A stretch of 64,000 nucleotides of DNA, from the NCBI GenBank assembly GCA_030068145.1, contig JAPJBO010000010.1, positions 310,001-374,000 of the forward strand. Direction: 5' to 3'. Source of the stretch: Diplonema papillatum. Its lineage: Eukaryota > Euglenozoa > Diplonemea > Diplonemida > Diplonemidae. Position 1 is the first letter of the stretch. Each line of letters opens with the position of its first letter. The notes beneath the pieces are model-generated. The model was not told the origin of the DNA, made no database searches, and saw only the letters and a program-made list of their open reading frames with translations. This document shows, piece after piece, positions 1 through 9,303 of this stretch. Position numbers and translations under genes: made by a program.

Positions 1-1128
1 ATGGGGATGAAGCATGATGACATGGAAGAGAGAGAGAAAAAGGAAGAAGAGGGGCCGTCTTTCCAACAGCTTTCTTCGGCCCCTGCAACCTCCTAGGTAG
101 GGGAGAAATGCTTCCCATTGTTCGGAAGTCACCCCTTACCGACCAAATACGCATGTACGTGTGCGGAGAATGTGCAAAACGTAGGTGCCCCTGTGGTTCA
201 CCACTGTGATTAATCGGCTCTATCTGGCATGTGTCGACAGATGTCATAGCCGTCTTTGCAGCATGAGAGATCAAAACAGAAACGCAAGGTACATCCTATC
301 ACCCGGGTTCAGTTCAATTTCTTGTCCAGACAATATGTAACATTTTCATGCACCGCAGATTATCAATGCAAACCGGATTCCCGAAAATCCAAAAACGTTG
401 TCGAGAGCCCCTCGTTGAGTTACACGAGGAAAGAGCTTGAATGCGTGCGACCTTCGGGCCACAGAGGAGAGAATCTCCCTCCTTGCTGCATGTTCTTCCC
501 AATCTCCCCTCAGAAACCGGAAAGAACTGCGTAGTTTTTCAGGACGAACCCGCGTGTCGACTGTTCGTGCTCGCCACAACGGTGCTCCCTATTCCTTACT
601 GGCCCGCACCGCCTAGAGAGGTGTTATCACCGTTTTCCAAGGATACGGCACGCATCACCCTCAGGATGTTGTACGCTTGGGGAATTCGACTACGCACCGC
701 AAAGGGAAACGCTTCTCCTTTCAATGCTGTGGAACAGCTTTGGCTGGAGACTGACTGACTGATTGAAACCAGCGACCGCCGACCTTCTTGTGTTTTGCCC
801 CCGCTCCTATAGGTGGCGGGCGAGTCGGGTTTGCGGCCCACTGGAGGGACCGGGAACGGTCTAACTTCTTCCTTTCCCCCTTTGTGAGTCCGGTGGCCCA
901 CTCGTACGTTTTTTCAATAAGCGGGAGCGGGACGTTGGTCTGAATATATGTTCGTTCCGAGGTTTGTTTGGTCAGTTCGCCCCATTCTAATAGTTTGGAT
1001 GAGGACGCGGCGGCAATTGCAGCAAGAAAGGCTTTCACGAGGAAGGCGCAGGTGTGTGAGAGACGCCTCCTCGGTCTTTGCGAGTCCGCGGAGTTCGCTC
1101 GAGAAAGAACAGTTTCCGGGGATCTTGC
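1..1128. other. No gene recognised
   Basis: I see no convincing coding region here. The open frames are short, overlap one another on both strands and have no recognisable motif. Nothing repetitive was recognised before the family A repeat that begins near 1129. Confidence 0.6.
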
Positions 1129-1251
1129 CAGTGTCAGACTCACGAAACAACGGGCAATCAGCAGTCATGAGGGAGGGGGATGCCAAGAACGTGCTTGGAA
1201 TGAAGATGTGCTCAACACCGCGCTGGTCCCGTCTGCGCCGTGTTCCGACGA
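1129..1251 (+). repeat. Dispersed repeat family A, copy 1
   Basis: This copy contains the family core CAAGAACGTGCTTGGAATG followed by TGTGCTCAACACCGC and CGTCTGCGCCGTGT. The same core recurs near 13686-13975 (two tandem units), 14588-14730, 22735-22790 and 55466-55545. The left part (CGGGCAATCAGCAGTCATGA) recurs at about 1640-1675. It looks like a tandem or dispersed non-coding repeat. No terminal inverted repeat was seen. Confidence 0.7.
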
Positions 1252-1587
1252 GCCGGACATTTTTGTTCGGTTCTTAACCCTATTCCAACAGGACACGAAT
1301 TTTGGTCTCCGAGAGGCAATAGAAAGATACTTCACAAACCGTTTCACTCCATATTATTTTGGATTATATTGGTGCCCCCGGCGTACATCCGGCAAGCAGC
1401 GAGGAAAGAACCCCCGATTAAACTGGACATATATCGCTCGTCCTTTCCCCCGTTACGATCCCCATTCGCTTCAGCAAGTGCTTGGGTTGACACCCAAGAG
1501 AATAAAATATTGTCAGCTCCCTTCTTCCTACCTCTCTGTTTCCCTGGGAACCCCCGCGACATGGACGGCTCGTCGGAACTTAGCCTG

Positions 1588-1683
1588 AGTGAGTGTCTGC
1601 AGACAGGACAGCGGTGTGAGTCTGGTTTGTCACAGACAGCTGTTCGAAACGACGGGCAATCAGCAGTCATGAAGGAGGGGGTG
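1588..1683 (+). repeat. Dispersed repeat family A, partial copy
   Basis: This stretch contains GAGTGTCTGCAGACAGGACAGC, TCTGGTTTGTCA and CGGGCAATCAGCAGTCATGA. These are shared with the copies at 1129-1251 and 14680-14730. It appears to be the left half of the family A unit. Confidence 0.6.
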
Positions 1684-1731
1684 GTGGCGGTCAGATGGTT
1701 CTTTTTGCTACGCGGTGGTCCGCCTCAGAAT

Positions 1732-1885
1732 TTGGAGCTAGAAGAGGGTGTGCTCGAATCACACCCGAAAAGCGGATGTGCTACGATCAAAACGCGTGTA
1801 AATGCACACCCGAAAAGGGGGTGTGAGACCCGCTTTTTTAACTCCAGCCTTAGCTCCAGCTTCTGAGGGAGCTCACCGTGTAGCA
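1732..1885. mobile_element. Palindromic MITE-like family C, copy 1
   Basis: The stretch carries repeated CACACCCGAAAAG motifs in both orientations and the end AACTCCAGCCTTAGCTCCAGC. Two better copies lie at 13283-13455 and 27025-27197, where both inverted ends (CCAGCCT..AGCTGGAGTTAA and its complement) are visible. The left end of this copy is degenerate. It is non-coding and foldback-like. Confidence 0.6.
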
Positions 1886-2451
1886 TTCGTCTGACGTCTC
1901 CCACGTGCAAGCCGATGTTCCGTGAAGATTTCCTTCGTACAACGAGGAAAGTTAGCACCAGAGGAACACAAAGCGAGCGGAGGCATAGATTGCCCTCATC
2001 ATCGTTCGTTCCACCCAACAGAGCGTTGGTAGCTGGCCCTTGAACAAATTTGTCTTTGCCGTGGCACTTGCACCTTTTTATGGTAACAAGCTTGCTTGTC
2101 TGTATCAAAAAGTGTCGGATGGCAGCGTGCTGTGTTAAATCACTCAAAACAGGGTTTTCACACGTACGCACAAACAAACGGAATGCCTGCCAGTCGGAAA
2201 ACGTCACAAGAACTCGGAACAGCACGGTGGTTGGAGACACACCCAGATCATGACATTTAGTTCCGCAACCCGCATCCCCCCATCGAACTTGGGCTTTTGA
2301 AGACCGGTGTTGCTCCTTTCTTTTTGCGGTGGACGGAAACATTTCCGTTTCCCTCAGATATTCAACGTCACCGTTGATGAGCCGGCCCATGAAAGCGCAT
2401 CTAGTTGCCTGCCACGCCATGGTCTTCGCAGGCCCATCCCTCTCCTCTGGA
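1886..2451. other. No gene recognised
   Basis: A minus-strand open frame crosses this stretch, but it starts and ends in repeats and shows no family motif. I see no other feature. Confidence 0.5.
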
Positions 2452-2567
2452 GCATGATAAAATTGCTTGGAGCTGGCTATCACGGTACAATCGCTACAGA
2501 TACTCTGCATTCATCTATCCTCAAACTATCACGATACACCGTGGTCTGTCAGGAGGGGATGGACCGG
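2452..2567 (+). mobile_element. MITE-like family B, right-end fragment
   Basis: The stretch ends in GGGGATGGACCGGC. Its interior (ATCGCTACAGATA, CTATCACG, CCGTGGT) is typical of family B, whose complete copies at 42902-43081 and 22896-23178 begin TGAGCC and end GGCTCA. Only the right end is preserved here. Confidence 0.55.
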
Positions 2568-3203
2568 CGTAGTTGTCTCTTGGCCAAGCCAATGAGCTTG
2601 CACCCCATCCCAGGGAAAAAAAGAGCGTTATTCAACGGAAGACATTCTTTTTTCAGCAGCTGGCCGGGCGCGGCAACCCTCCGTCGCTTGCCGTGTGTGT
2701 TCTGTGTGGGGAAGCTTCTTGGGGTGGGGGGGTTTCCTTATCTAGTGCTTGCGGTGCAAGCTGCTATGCTCCGCAGGCAATCGAACGATGATTTGGTGAA
2801 GGGAGGAGGACCGAATGTGCTCAAGCGTCGGATTCAAAGGAGTCGGTGCTGTGGCGCCGTTGATCCGCGCGCGCAACGTCTTCGGGCGAGATTTCGTCAT
2901 CGACGAGGCCTGTTGAGATGATTTCAGTTCAGCTGCAGAACAGCAGGATAATACTACCGTTGCTAGGCGGTGACTGTGGAATGCGTATCTGCTAGTAGAT
3001 GTTGACCGAGGAAGGCAAATTGCTCCCATCATCCATTGGCGCACTGGGTAGGGCTGTGGTCGGTCGCAGTGCAATAGCGAGGGAGAGCGCCGAACTTTCT
3101 CTGCAAAGTAAACTCCAAGCCGCACACGACTTTGGAGTTTACGGTTTGGCAAAACGCGAGAAAAGTACACCCGCTCTTTGGATGTCCCAAGGGGGGGGGG
3201 GGG
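2568..3203. other. No gene recognised; flank of the Penelope-like element
   Basis: I see no supported gene. The stretch ends in a run of 13 G that abuts the retroelement. On the minus strand this is sequence that would have continued beyond the C-run in the PP2C gene before the insertion. Confidence 0.5.
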
Positions 3204-3584
3204 AAACTTAGTTTAATGTTTAGGCAGAGTACTGCCTCGCATGCATGTTTGATGCTAGCATCAAGTCTTCGTCGAAGAAAGTGTAAAATAAAATAGGGGA
3301 AAGGGAAAAGGGTCGCAGGGAGTGTAAGACTCCGCAGGTAGGGTCTGGAACCTTGAGGGACTATTCCTCTGTATTCTTTTTTTCTTTTTTTCTTTTTTTC
3401 ACCGCGGTGTTGTGAGCACCTCGTTCTTTGTCTCTGGTTTCGCTCTTGAACGCATACCAATCCAAAGTTAGAGCTCTTCAGTGGGTCCTTTGGACGGGGA
3501 CTTTCGGTCCTGTTCCGGTGCTTTCACAACTTTCTGGTTCCAATGTTTATCGCATCCTTCCTTCGTCAGATTAAAAAAAGGGGG
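3204..3584 (-). repeat. 3' pLTR of the Penelope-like element
   Basis: This 381-bp direct repeat is matched at 8930-9303. At its 3' end (minus orientation) it carries three successive perfect hairpins at 3223-3236, 3249-3264 and 3267-3277. It also carries a T-rich (C T7)n tract, one unit longer than in the other copy, and a hammerhead-like core at 3438-3481. Confidence 0.92.
3438..3481 (-). ncRNA. Hammerhead-like ribozyme core (3' pLTR)
   Basis: Read on the minus strand, CTGAAGA (the conserved CUGANGA box) is followed directly by GCTCT, a loop, AGAGC and GAAA. GCTCT and AGAGC pair as a five-base stem II, including the usual G10.1-C11.1 pair, and AAC/GUU can extend it past a bulge. Penelope-like elements are known to carry hammerheads in their pLTRs. 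I could not find convincing stem I and stem III partners or a cleavage triplet, so activity is unproven. Confidence 0.45.
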
Positions 3585-3649
3585 TTCTGGTTTGGGTTGT
3601 GGCTCGTAACCAACCGCCACGGGGCACTGCTTCCACTGAGTGAAAGTGT

Positions 3650-6600
3650 TTATATCTTCTCAAGGGAGACGATGTAACCGTTCGAAACGAACTTTCCGGC
3701 ACATGCTTCCCATGAGAGCACTGATACTTGCTGGTCGTCATAACACACCCATTCGTCTGCTTCTTTCATAATGGTGTAATAGTGCCCAGCATGTACTTTT
3801 CCAGTGTGGATTATGAAACCCGTCACCATGTACGTGTCTTCGCCAATCCCAATGGTTGATTGGATTGGTGTGCGGGCTTTCACTTTTATCTCCTCGCCTG
3901 TCCTCTTCGACCGTTGGGCCCGTTTCAGTGCCACGTCCATCATATTTGGAAAGGCATAGACCTCTTTCGAGGAGCCTACCGTCTTTTTTCGGCATGTTGT
4001 ACAGTCGAGGTCGACATCGGCTGCTCTCTTGTTCTTTACTTTGTTTACAAGAGCTTCAACCGTCTCGGTGTAGGAGTTCTCCCTGTTTTTGAGCTCTACA
4101 AGGAGAAATGGTTCTAACACCGGCACCGCTGTCGAGGTCTCCTGACACACTTTACAGGTGGTTCGCCGTGAGTATGTAACCATCGTTGGGTCATTGTTAT
4201 CCCCCCTCACGCAGCTTCTCATCCATGTCAGCAGTTCGTGGGCATCACGGTGTTCGGAGTCGTTCTCAGTTGTGCCGAAAACGAGACTTCGAATTTCTGC
4301 CATCGAACCATGGATGTCACGGCCAGCATCAAAATCCGTGAAAAGTCGACGGATTTTCAACTGTTCTTCATCCGGACGCTCAATAGTTTCGAGTTGGTTC
4401 CGGAAGTTTCGTTTGCGTGCCAGAAATTGGACGCTGGCGGCAAAGAAGCACGTGTTGCGAACGTTGGTGATGCCGTTGCGGTTGCGTTTGGGAGAACCTG
4501 TTGGTTCGTTTGAGGGCGAGACCGTCGTTGTGGTGTTTTCGGGCTCGGGCGGGTTGGGCGTCTGATGTGGTGGGGAGGTGGGTCGGTTCGGCTGTCGGGT
4601 GTTGATGAACGGCTTCTCTTCGTTCGTTGGGCGTCCTTCGTCATAGGCTTTCCCAACATAGTGGTAAAACTGTGTCAGCACCCGTGCGTCCAGTTCGTAC
4701 TTGCCGTATGTCTGCACGACAAAAGTATCGAACGTGTGTCGCAGTTCACGTCCGGAGAACCCACGATCTCGCAACCGGTAATACACCTTCATGATCTCGA
4801 CTTTGAGATCAGGCATGTTGTTGCAGATGCGGGCTGCTCGTATCAGGGCACCTTTGAATATCGAGGTTCCGGTGTTTCGCGGGACCGTCGACTCGGCATG
4901 CGTGTATTTGATGGGGTACCATGGAAACTCTTCACCCTTGTCCAGAACGGAGAGTCGGATGAAGTTGGCCTTGTTACCCCTCTCAACTCTAACGCGCATT
5001 CCCAAGAAGACTACGTCGTCAACGTCTTTCGACGTTTCCGAATATTCCATGCCGTAGATTGCTTCCGGTGGTGGTCGTGCACTCCAAGTCAGGAAGTCAT
5101 CGATGAACCTGACGCTGTCGGCGTGGGCTCTGGCTTCTTCATGGCGTCCTTCCGTGATCAGGCTATCGATGTAAAGCTTTTCACACCAGTAGCAATACAG
5201 ATTCGCCAGATCTGGGCTTGCGTTACCGCCCATTGGAATTCCAGTTACCTGCTGGTAACATTGACCACCGTTCGTCACAAACGTGTTGCCGACAATGAAT
5301 TCGACCAATTCCCGGATCTCCTCGACGTTGTATGCTGTCGCGTCCATCGCGTCAGCATTGCTGAACTCGAACTGCTGCTTCGACCGTCGTGCCTTCAGGT
5401 CACAACCACGTTCCGCCTTCGCGTACTCGAATGCTTCCGACACAGCGAGCATGACGTACTCTACAATTCGCTGTTGCGGAATCTTTGTGTACATTTCTTT
5501 GAAATCGAATGTACGTGGGACCTTCTGGCGTAGCCGTGCGTAGTTTGTCTTAATGTGAACGGCTACGCCGTCAATTGATTCGACGACGAAGAAGCGACGT
5601 ATCCCCGTCTTTGCCCGAGACGCTTCGTCCTTGCCTTGCAGTGTGGCTAGAACCAGTTTTAGGATGCCCGATGTCTCTTGGTGGGCTGGTGTTGTTGAGG
5701 CGCGCGTCTTCGGTTGCTTCTTGTTGGGAGTTTTTTCAGCTTTTGCCTGCTGTTCGTCCGTTTTCTCCGTGTTTCCCTTCTCTGAAACGCCGGCAATGTA
5801 CCGCATCCGAGGCTCGGGTTTGTGTAGCTTCGGAGTACCATATAGATATGGCAGGATGTTGGAGTGGGTGAAGTTGTGGGACTTGTTGAAGGTTTGGTGT
5901 TGCTGGAGAATGTCTGCCATCGAGGTGTCAACATGTTTGTAGGCTGAGCTTTGGTGTAGCTCTTTTCGAATGAGTTCCTTGTACTTTTCCTTGCAGATGA
6001 AACCGAAATCGTGTGCAGTTTTGTCTACAGGAAGAATGACAAGGTGTTCTTGCAGTTTCTTCAGCGTCCGCAGGGCATCTCGGAGGTGCGGCTCGTCCGT
6101 GTGTGCGTTGAGCGTTCCAAGAACGGTGTCGAACTCTTCTGTCAGTGTTGCTGCAAAATGCGATTTCTCGCTCTCGCTTGACTTCCTAAAGTTATTGGTA
6201 ACGAACTCTTCGACGTCGAACCGCATCGAATCGTAGAGTGACATAGGGCTGCTGGCTACTCGGTACTTTCGTCCCTTGCGGAAAAGTGACAAAAGGGCCT
6301 CGTCTGTCTTCAGGTCCGTTGCTAGCCCCAGAGCGTGTCCGTCGAGGTGACTAGTCTGTATGTGTTGTTTGCACGGACAGGTCGCCTCGGTGTTTGTCGG
6401 GTGGTGCGTCTCGTAGCTGACCTCGGTGAAGTTGCACAGGAGTGTCGCCAACGGTGGTTTCAGGCGGTTGCTCACCATGAGATTATCGAGAACCGCCGGG
6501 TTGGGGCATGCCTCGCGAATCCTTGTTCGAGAAAGGACACCAGCGATTGCCGTGCGGTCTTGTGCCGGGTGTTGGTGGGTCAGCTTGAAGTATCGGCGGG

Positions 6601-7876
6601 GAGGTGCTGCTTTCTTCTCGGTCCGGTTCCTGATGCGTTGACTGAGAAGTCGTTCGAGAGTTCTCACGTTGTCTGTTACGCTCTCGCCCTGTATGAAGGT
6701 TCTCAGCCAGGTGCGGAGGCGTAGGGCGCGGTTCGGGTGCCAAGTGGACAAGTCATACATCCCCAACTGGTCAGGGGGAAGCCTGATGAGGTGGTCCAGT
6801 TGTTTCCGCAACCCAGAACAAAAGCCTGGCGAGGTGTCGATTTCGAGCTTGCCGTCCCGCATGCGGTGCCAGGTGTTGCCATCGCTGCGCCGTTTTCGGA
6901 GACGCTGTGGTGGGCGCTGTCGTTTCTTCTTTTTATGCGGCTTGTGGCCAACCTTTTCCCCTTGGCGTCGATTCGTCATGTTCAGGGGAGGGTTGAGCCA
7001 CTTTATCCAGAAGTCCTCAATCGGTAGCGCTACCCGCGGGAAGTCTGCTGGTTGCGTGTAGAGTCGCTCCGGGACGTTCTGGATCGGGCATGCGTACAGT
7101 TTACGGCCTCGTTTGCGAAGTTGTTGTGCAACGCGGTTGCGCTTGGAGTTACGGTTCTCCCAGTGCTTGTTGTTACGCGTCTCGGCCGTCTTCGACGTCT
7201 GCCCAACGTAGAGGGCTGTGCCCCCTTCGTTCACGAGCACGTAGATGACACCTGTTCCGTCGTCAGCGACGTTCTTTGTGTCGATCCCGCACTTCGTTCG
7301 CCCGTCTGTTACCTTCTTACCGTAGCGCTTCCAAAAAAGCTGGATCGCATTTCGTCTTCGTTCTGCATGTCCGTCGTCGTTGTATGGATTGTTGCGGGTG
7401 TTGACGAAGGCGGCGAGGAAGCGGGTGTCTGACTTGGGCCGTTTTGTTTTTTGCCGATCTTTTTTCTCTTTTTTATGGGCGCGTTGTTCGTTTTTGGTTT
7501 TTTGTTTTTTTGGTTTTTTTGCCTCAGAGTCCTGTGGTCGTTGATCCGATTTTGTGCGGCTTTTTTGTGCTCTGAGGGTTTCTTTTTTTGGCCTCTTTTG
7601 TTCGCGCTCTTTTTGTCGGTTGGTGTGACCCGGGTGCTGTGCGGCGACCCGGGTCCTTTGTTTTGGGGCTGTTTGGGGTCTGGAAAGACCTTCGTCGCAG
7701 CTTTTCTCTTCCTTTCCTTCCGTTCGTTTCATTGGGAATCGACCAACAAGTTCAGGTCCTTCCTGGGAATGGCTTTGTCGGAAAATAAGACATTCGTCAT
7801 CTGTCCGAATCGGAATTCCAACGATTGTCTTACCGGTTGTTCCCTCGAGTTCGTCATCAAAGTAGTTCACTTTCAT
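3650..7876 (-). CDS. GIY-YIG / reverse transcriptase / USP polyprotein
   Basis: This is the retroelement protein. From the first ATG (7876) it has 1408 residues; the frame stays open about 40 codons further upstream. Residue numbers below count from a GTG 21 codons before that ATG. A K/R-rich stretch spans 90-170. A GIY-YIG nuclease lies at about 229-300 (GVIYVLV, then LYVGQT). A CPC motif occurs near 521. The Penelope N-domain motif VDK is near 639. The RT has YGTPKLHKP near 700, FDFKEMYTKIP near 811 (motif A), TGIPMGGNASP near 899 (motif B) and RFIDDFL near 944 (catalytic Asp pair). After a P/T-rich linker (1105-1150) comes a compact USP fold. It has a Cys box (GITNVRNTCFF, Cys1164), a DAHELL box near 1232, a zinc ribbon (CKVC 1262, CTTC 1313) and a His box (HAGHYYT, His1386; YDD, Asp1401). 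All three USP catalytic residues are present. Inferred role: target-primed retrotransposition plus deubiquitination or protein processing. Confidence 0.93.
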   Translation of the reverse strand: MKVNYFDDELEGTTGKTIVGIPIRTDDECLIFRQSHSQEGPELVGRFPMKRTEGKEEKSCDEGLSRPQTAPKQRTRVAAQHPGHTNRQKEREQKRPKKETLRAQKSRTKSDQRPQDSEAKKPKKQKTKNEQRAHKKEKKDRQKTKRPKSDTRFLAAFVNTRNNPYNDDGHAERRRNAIQLFWKRYGKKVTDGRTKCGIDTKNVADDGTGVIYVLVNEGGTALYVGQTSKTAETRNNKHWENRNSKRNRVAQQLRKRGRKLYACPIQNVPERLYTQPADFPRVALPIEDFWIKWLNPPLNMTNRRQGEKVGHKPHKKKKRQRPPQRLRKRRSDGNTWHRMRDGKLEIDTSPGFCSGLRKQLDHLIRLPPDQLGMYDLSTWHPNRALRLRTWLRTFIQGESVTDNVRTLERLLSQRIRNRTEKKAAPPRRYFKLTHQHPAQDRTAIAGVLSRTRIREACPNPAVLDNLMVSNRLKPPLATLLCNFTEVSYETHHPTNTEATCPCKQHIQTSHLDGHALGLATDLKTDEALLSLFRKGRKYRVASSPMSLYDSMRFDVEEFVTNNFRKSSESEKSHFAATLTEEFDTVLGTLNAHTDEPHLRDALRTLKKLQEHLVILPVDKTAHDFGFICKEKYKELIRKELHQSSAYKHVDTSMADILQQHQTFNKSHNFTHSNILPYLYGTPKLHKPEPRMRYIAGVSEKGNTEKTDEQQAKAEKTPNKKQPKTRASTTPAHQETSGILKLVLATLQGKDEASRAKTGIRRFFVVESIDGVAVHIKTNYARLRQKVPRTFDFKEMYTKIPQQRIVEYVMLAVSEAFEYAKAERGCDLKARRSKQQFEFSNADAMDATAYNVEEIRELVEFIVGNTFVTNGGQCYQQVTGIPMGGNASPDLANLYCYWCEKLYIDSLITEGRHEEARAHADSVRFIDDFLTWSARPPPEAIYGMEYSETSKDVDDVVFLGMRVRVERGNKANFIRLSVLDKGEEFPWYPIKYTHAESTVPRNTGTSIFKGALIRAARICNNMPDLKVEIMKVYYRLRDRGFSGRELRHTFDTFVVQTYGKYELDARVLTQFYHYVGKAYDEGRPTNEEKPFINTRQPNRPTSPPHQTPNPPEPENTTTTVSPSNEPTGSPKRNRNGITNVRNTCFFAASVQFLARKRNFRNQLETIERPDEEQLKIRRLFTDFDAGRDIHGSMAEIRSLVFGTTENDSEHRDAHELLTWMRSCVRGDNNDPTMVTYSRRTTCKVCQETSTAVPVLEPFLLVELKNRENSYTETVEALVNKVKNKRAADVDLDCTTCRKKTVGSSKEVYAFPNMMDVALKRAQRSKRTGEEIKVKARTPIQSTIGIGEDTYMVTGFIIHTGKVHAGHYYTIMKEADEWVCYDDQQVSVLSWEACAGKFVSNGYIVSLEKI

Positions 7877-8929
7877 GTTATCGGACTCGGTGGTTGCGGA
7901 CGATCCACTAAGCCGTCGTAGTATGTGCTTCTTAGGCACTTTCTGTGTCGGTTTCGGAACGGTAAAGGGGGTTTTTACTTTGAGTCTGCCAGCGTGTCAG
8001 GCTGACGGGTCCAAAGGCGGTCCTGCGGTTTTCTTTTACGGTCACACGGCAAGGGGCCATCGTGTGGTTGCAACATCCTTTTGTTCGGTTGTGTTTCGGG
8101 TTTTTGGTTGTCGCCCGGGGTTATGGTTTCCCTGGCTTTGCATCACACGGGTGTGGATGATACCTGTGCTCTTCTGTGAACCCTGTTGGGGGTTGTGATG
8201 GGGTGAAAGTGGGGTTTGTTCGGGGGAGACGGTAAAGTTTGACTGTTTGCTTCCTCCCGTCAGTTGTTAATGGCTGCCCCAACAAGAGCCACTGTCGAGA
8301 AATCGGCTTGCGGTCAGCTAGTATCGTCTCTGTTCCAAACGGGTGGGGAGAAGTGGGTTGCTGGAAGGTAGACATCCTTCCTCTCTGACGCGGGGTGTGG
8401 GGCGGGTTTAAATAAAACTTTTACTTTGCTGGGGGCCGGTTCGTTACGGCACTCGGAAGCGCTGTTTATAGATCCGGCAACGCGGCCAACAAAGGGATGC
8501 GGGGTTTTGCTTCCGGACTTCAGTCGCCGTTGCTGCAGAGAAGCGTTGGGACGTCACATTTGCATCCGTTAGGTGGGGAGGGGAAAGGCTGTATGGTTCG
8601 CTTTCCGTTTACCATCCGGAAGACTGGTCTTGTTGGGTTTGAAGGAGGGAAGAGAATGACTGACAGTCAACCTTTTCCCGCGTAGACAACGCGGTCCTTT
8701 CCAAACTTCACATTTTTTGTGAGGTCGGAGGTGGGGTCTCTGTCAGCTCGGTGCTATTTGGGTCTGGTTCCCGTTGCCGGTGCTGCTTTGTCACAGTCGG
8801 TTGGGGGTTTTTCCTATCTTCGTAGGTTTTTGGGTATTCCCATATTTTCTGAGAATCGATGTCTTCTCCGTCTTGGAGAGCAGAGTGAGACCTGTGCCCT
8901 CAGAGGGCCGGCAGACTCTGTCGGGGGGA
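7877..8929 (-). other. 5' leader of the Penelope-like element
   Basis: About 1 kb lies between the 5' pLTR and the first ATG. No second ORF with recognisable motifs was seen. The final 40 codons before the ATG are open in frame with the polyprotein, so a non-AUG start is possible. Confidence 0.6.
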
Positions 8930-9303
8930 AAACTTAGTTTAATGTTTAGGCAGAGTACTGCCTCGCATGCATGTTTGATGCTAGCATCAAGTCTTCGTCG
9001 AAGAAAGTGTAAAATAAAATAGGGGAAAGGGAAAAGGGTCGCAGGGAGTGTAAGACTCCGCAGGTAGGGTCTGGAACCTTGAGGGACTATTCCTCTGTAT
9101 TCTTTTTTTCTTTTTTTCACCGCGGTGTTGTGAGCACCTCGTTCTTTGTCTCTGGTTTCGCTCTTGAACGCATACCAATCCAAAGTTAGAGCTCTTCAGT
9201 GGGTCCTTTGGACGGGGACTTTCGGTCCTGTTCCGGTGCTTTCACAACTTTCTGGTTCCAATGTTTATCGCATCCTTCCTTCGTCAGATTAAAAAAAGGG
9301 GGG
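8930..9303 (-). repeat. 5' pLTR of the Penelope-like element
   Basis: This direct repeat is essentially identical to 3204-3584 apart from one missing CTTTTTTT unit. Its outer end (AAAAAAAGGGG on the plus strand) abuts the C-run at the end of the PP2C reading frame and supplies that frame with its TAA stop. Confidence 0.92.
9156..9199 (-). ncRNA. Hammerhead-like ribozyme core (5' pLTR)
   Basis: This is the second copy of the core described at 3438-3481. The CTGAAGA box (complement of 9193-9199), the GCTCT/AGAGC stem II and the GAAA box (complement of 9156-9159) are all preserved exactly. Stems I and III were not resolved. Confidence 0.45.

Larger units (their letters stand above)
3204..9303 (-). 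mobile_element. Penelope-like retroelement with pLTRs and a USP domain
   Basis: This is a complete minus-strand element of about 6.1 kb. It consists of a direct repeat at 8930-9303, a leader of about 1 kb, one long ORF (3650-7876), a short 3' segment and a second direct repeat at 3204-3584. The repeats differ by one CTTTTTTT unit and perhaps a base at the edges, so the insertion looks young. Each outer end lies against a G-run (C-run on the coding strand), so no unambiguous target duplication can be read. N-terminal GIY-YIG placement fits the permuted Penelope-like clades known in protists, green algae and invertebrates. Each repeat carries a hammerhead-like core, as is known for Penelope-like pLTRs. 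The C-terminal USP domain is not something I know from this group. Confidence 0.92.

Noticed and set aside
1725-2510. 261-codon minus-strand frame
   Set aside because: It begins in one repeat (family B fragment) and ends in another (family C copy), lacks any motif and has no ATG context or neighbour supporting it.
3545-3571. Second CTGACGA box as a hammerhead core in the pLTR
   Set aside because: No paired stem II connects it to a GAAA box; the closing positions would be A opposite A.
4565-5533. 322-codon plus-strand frame
   Set aside because: It is antisense to the RT core of the Penelope-like polyprotein; the minus strand shows clear conserved motifs.
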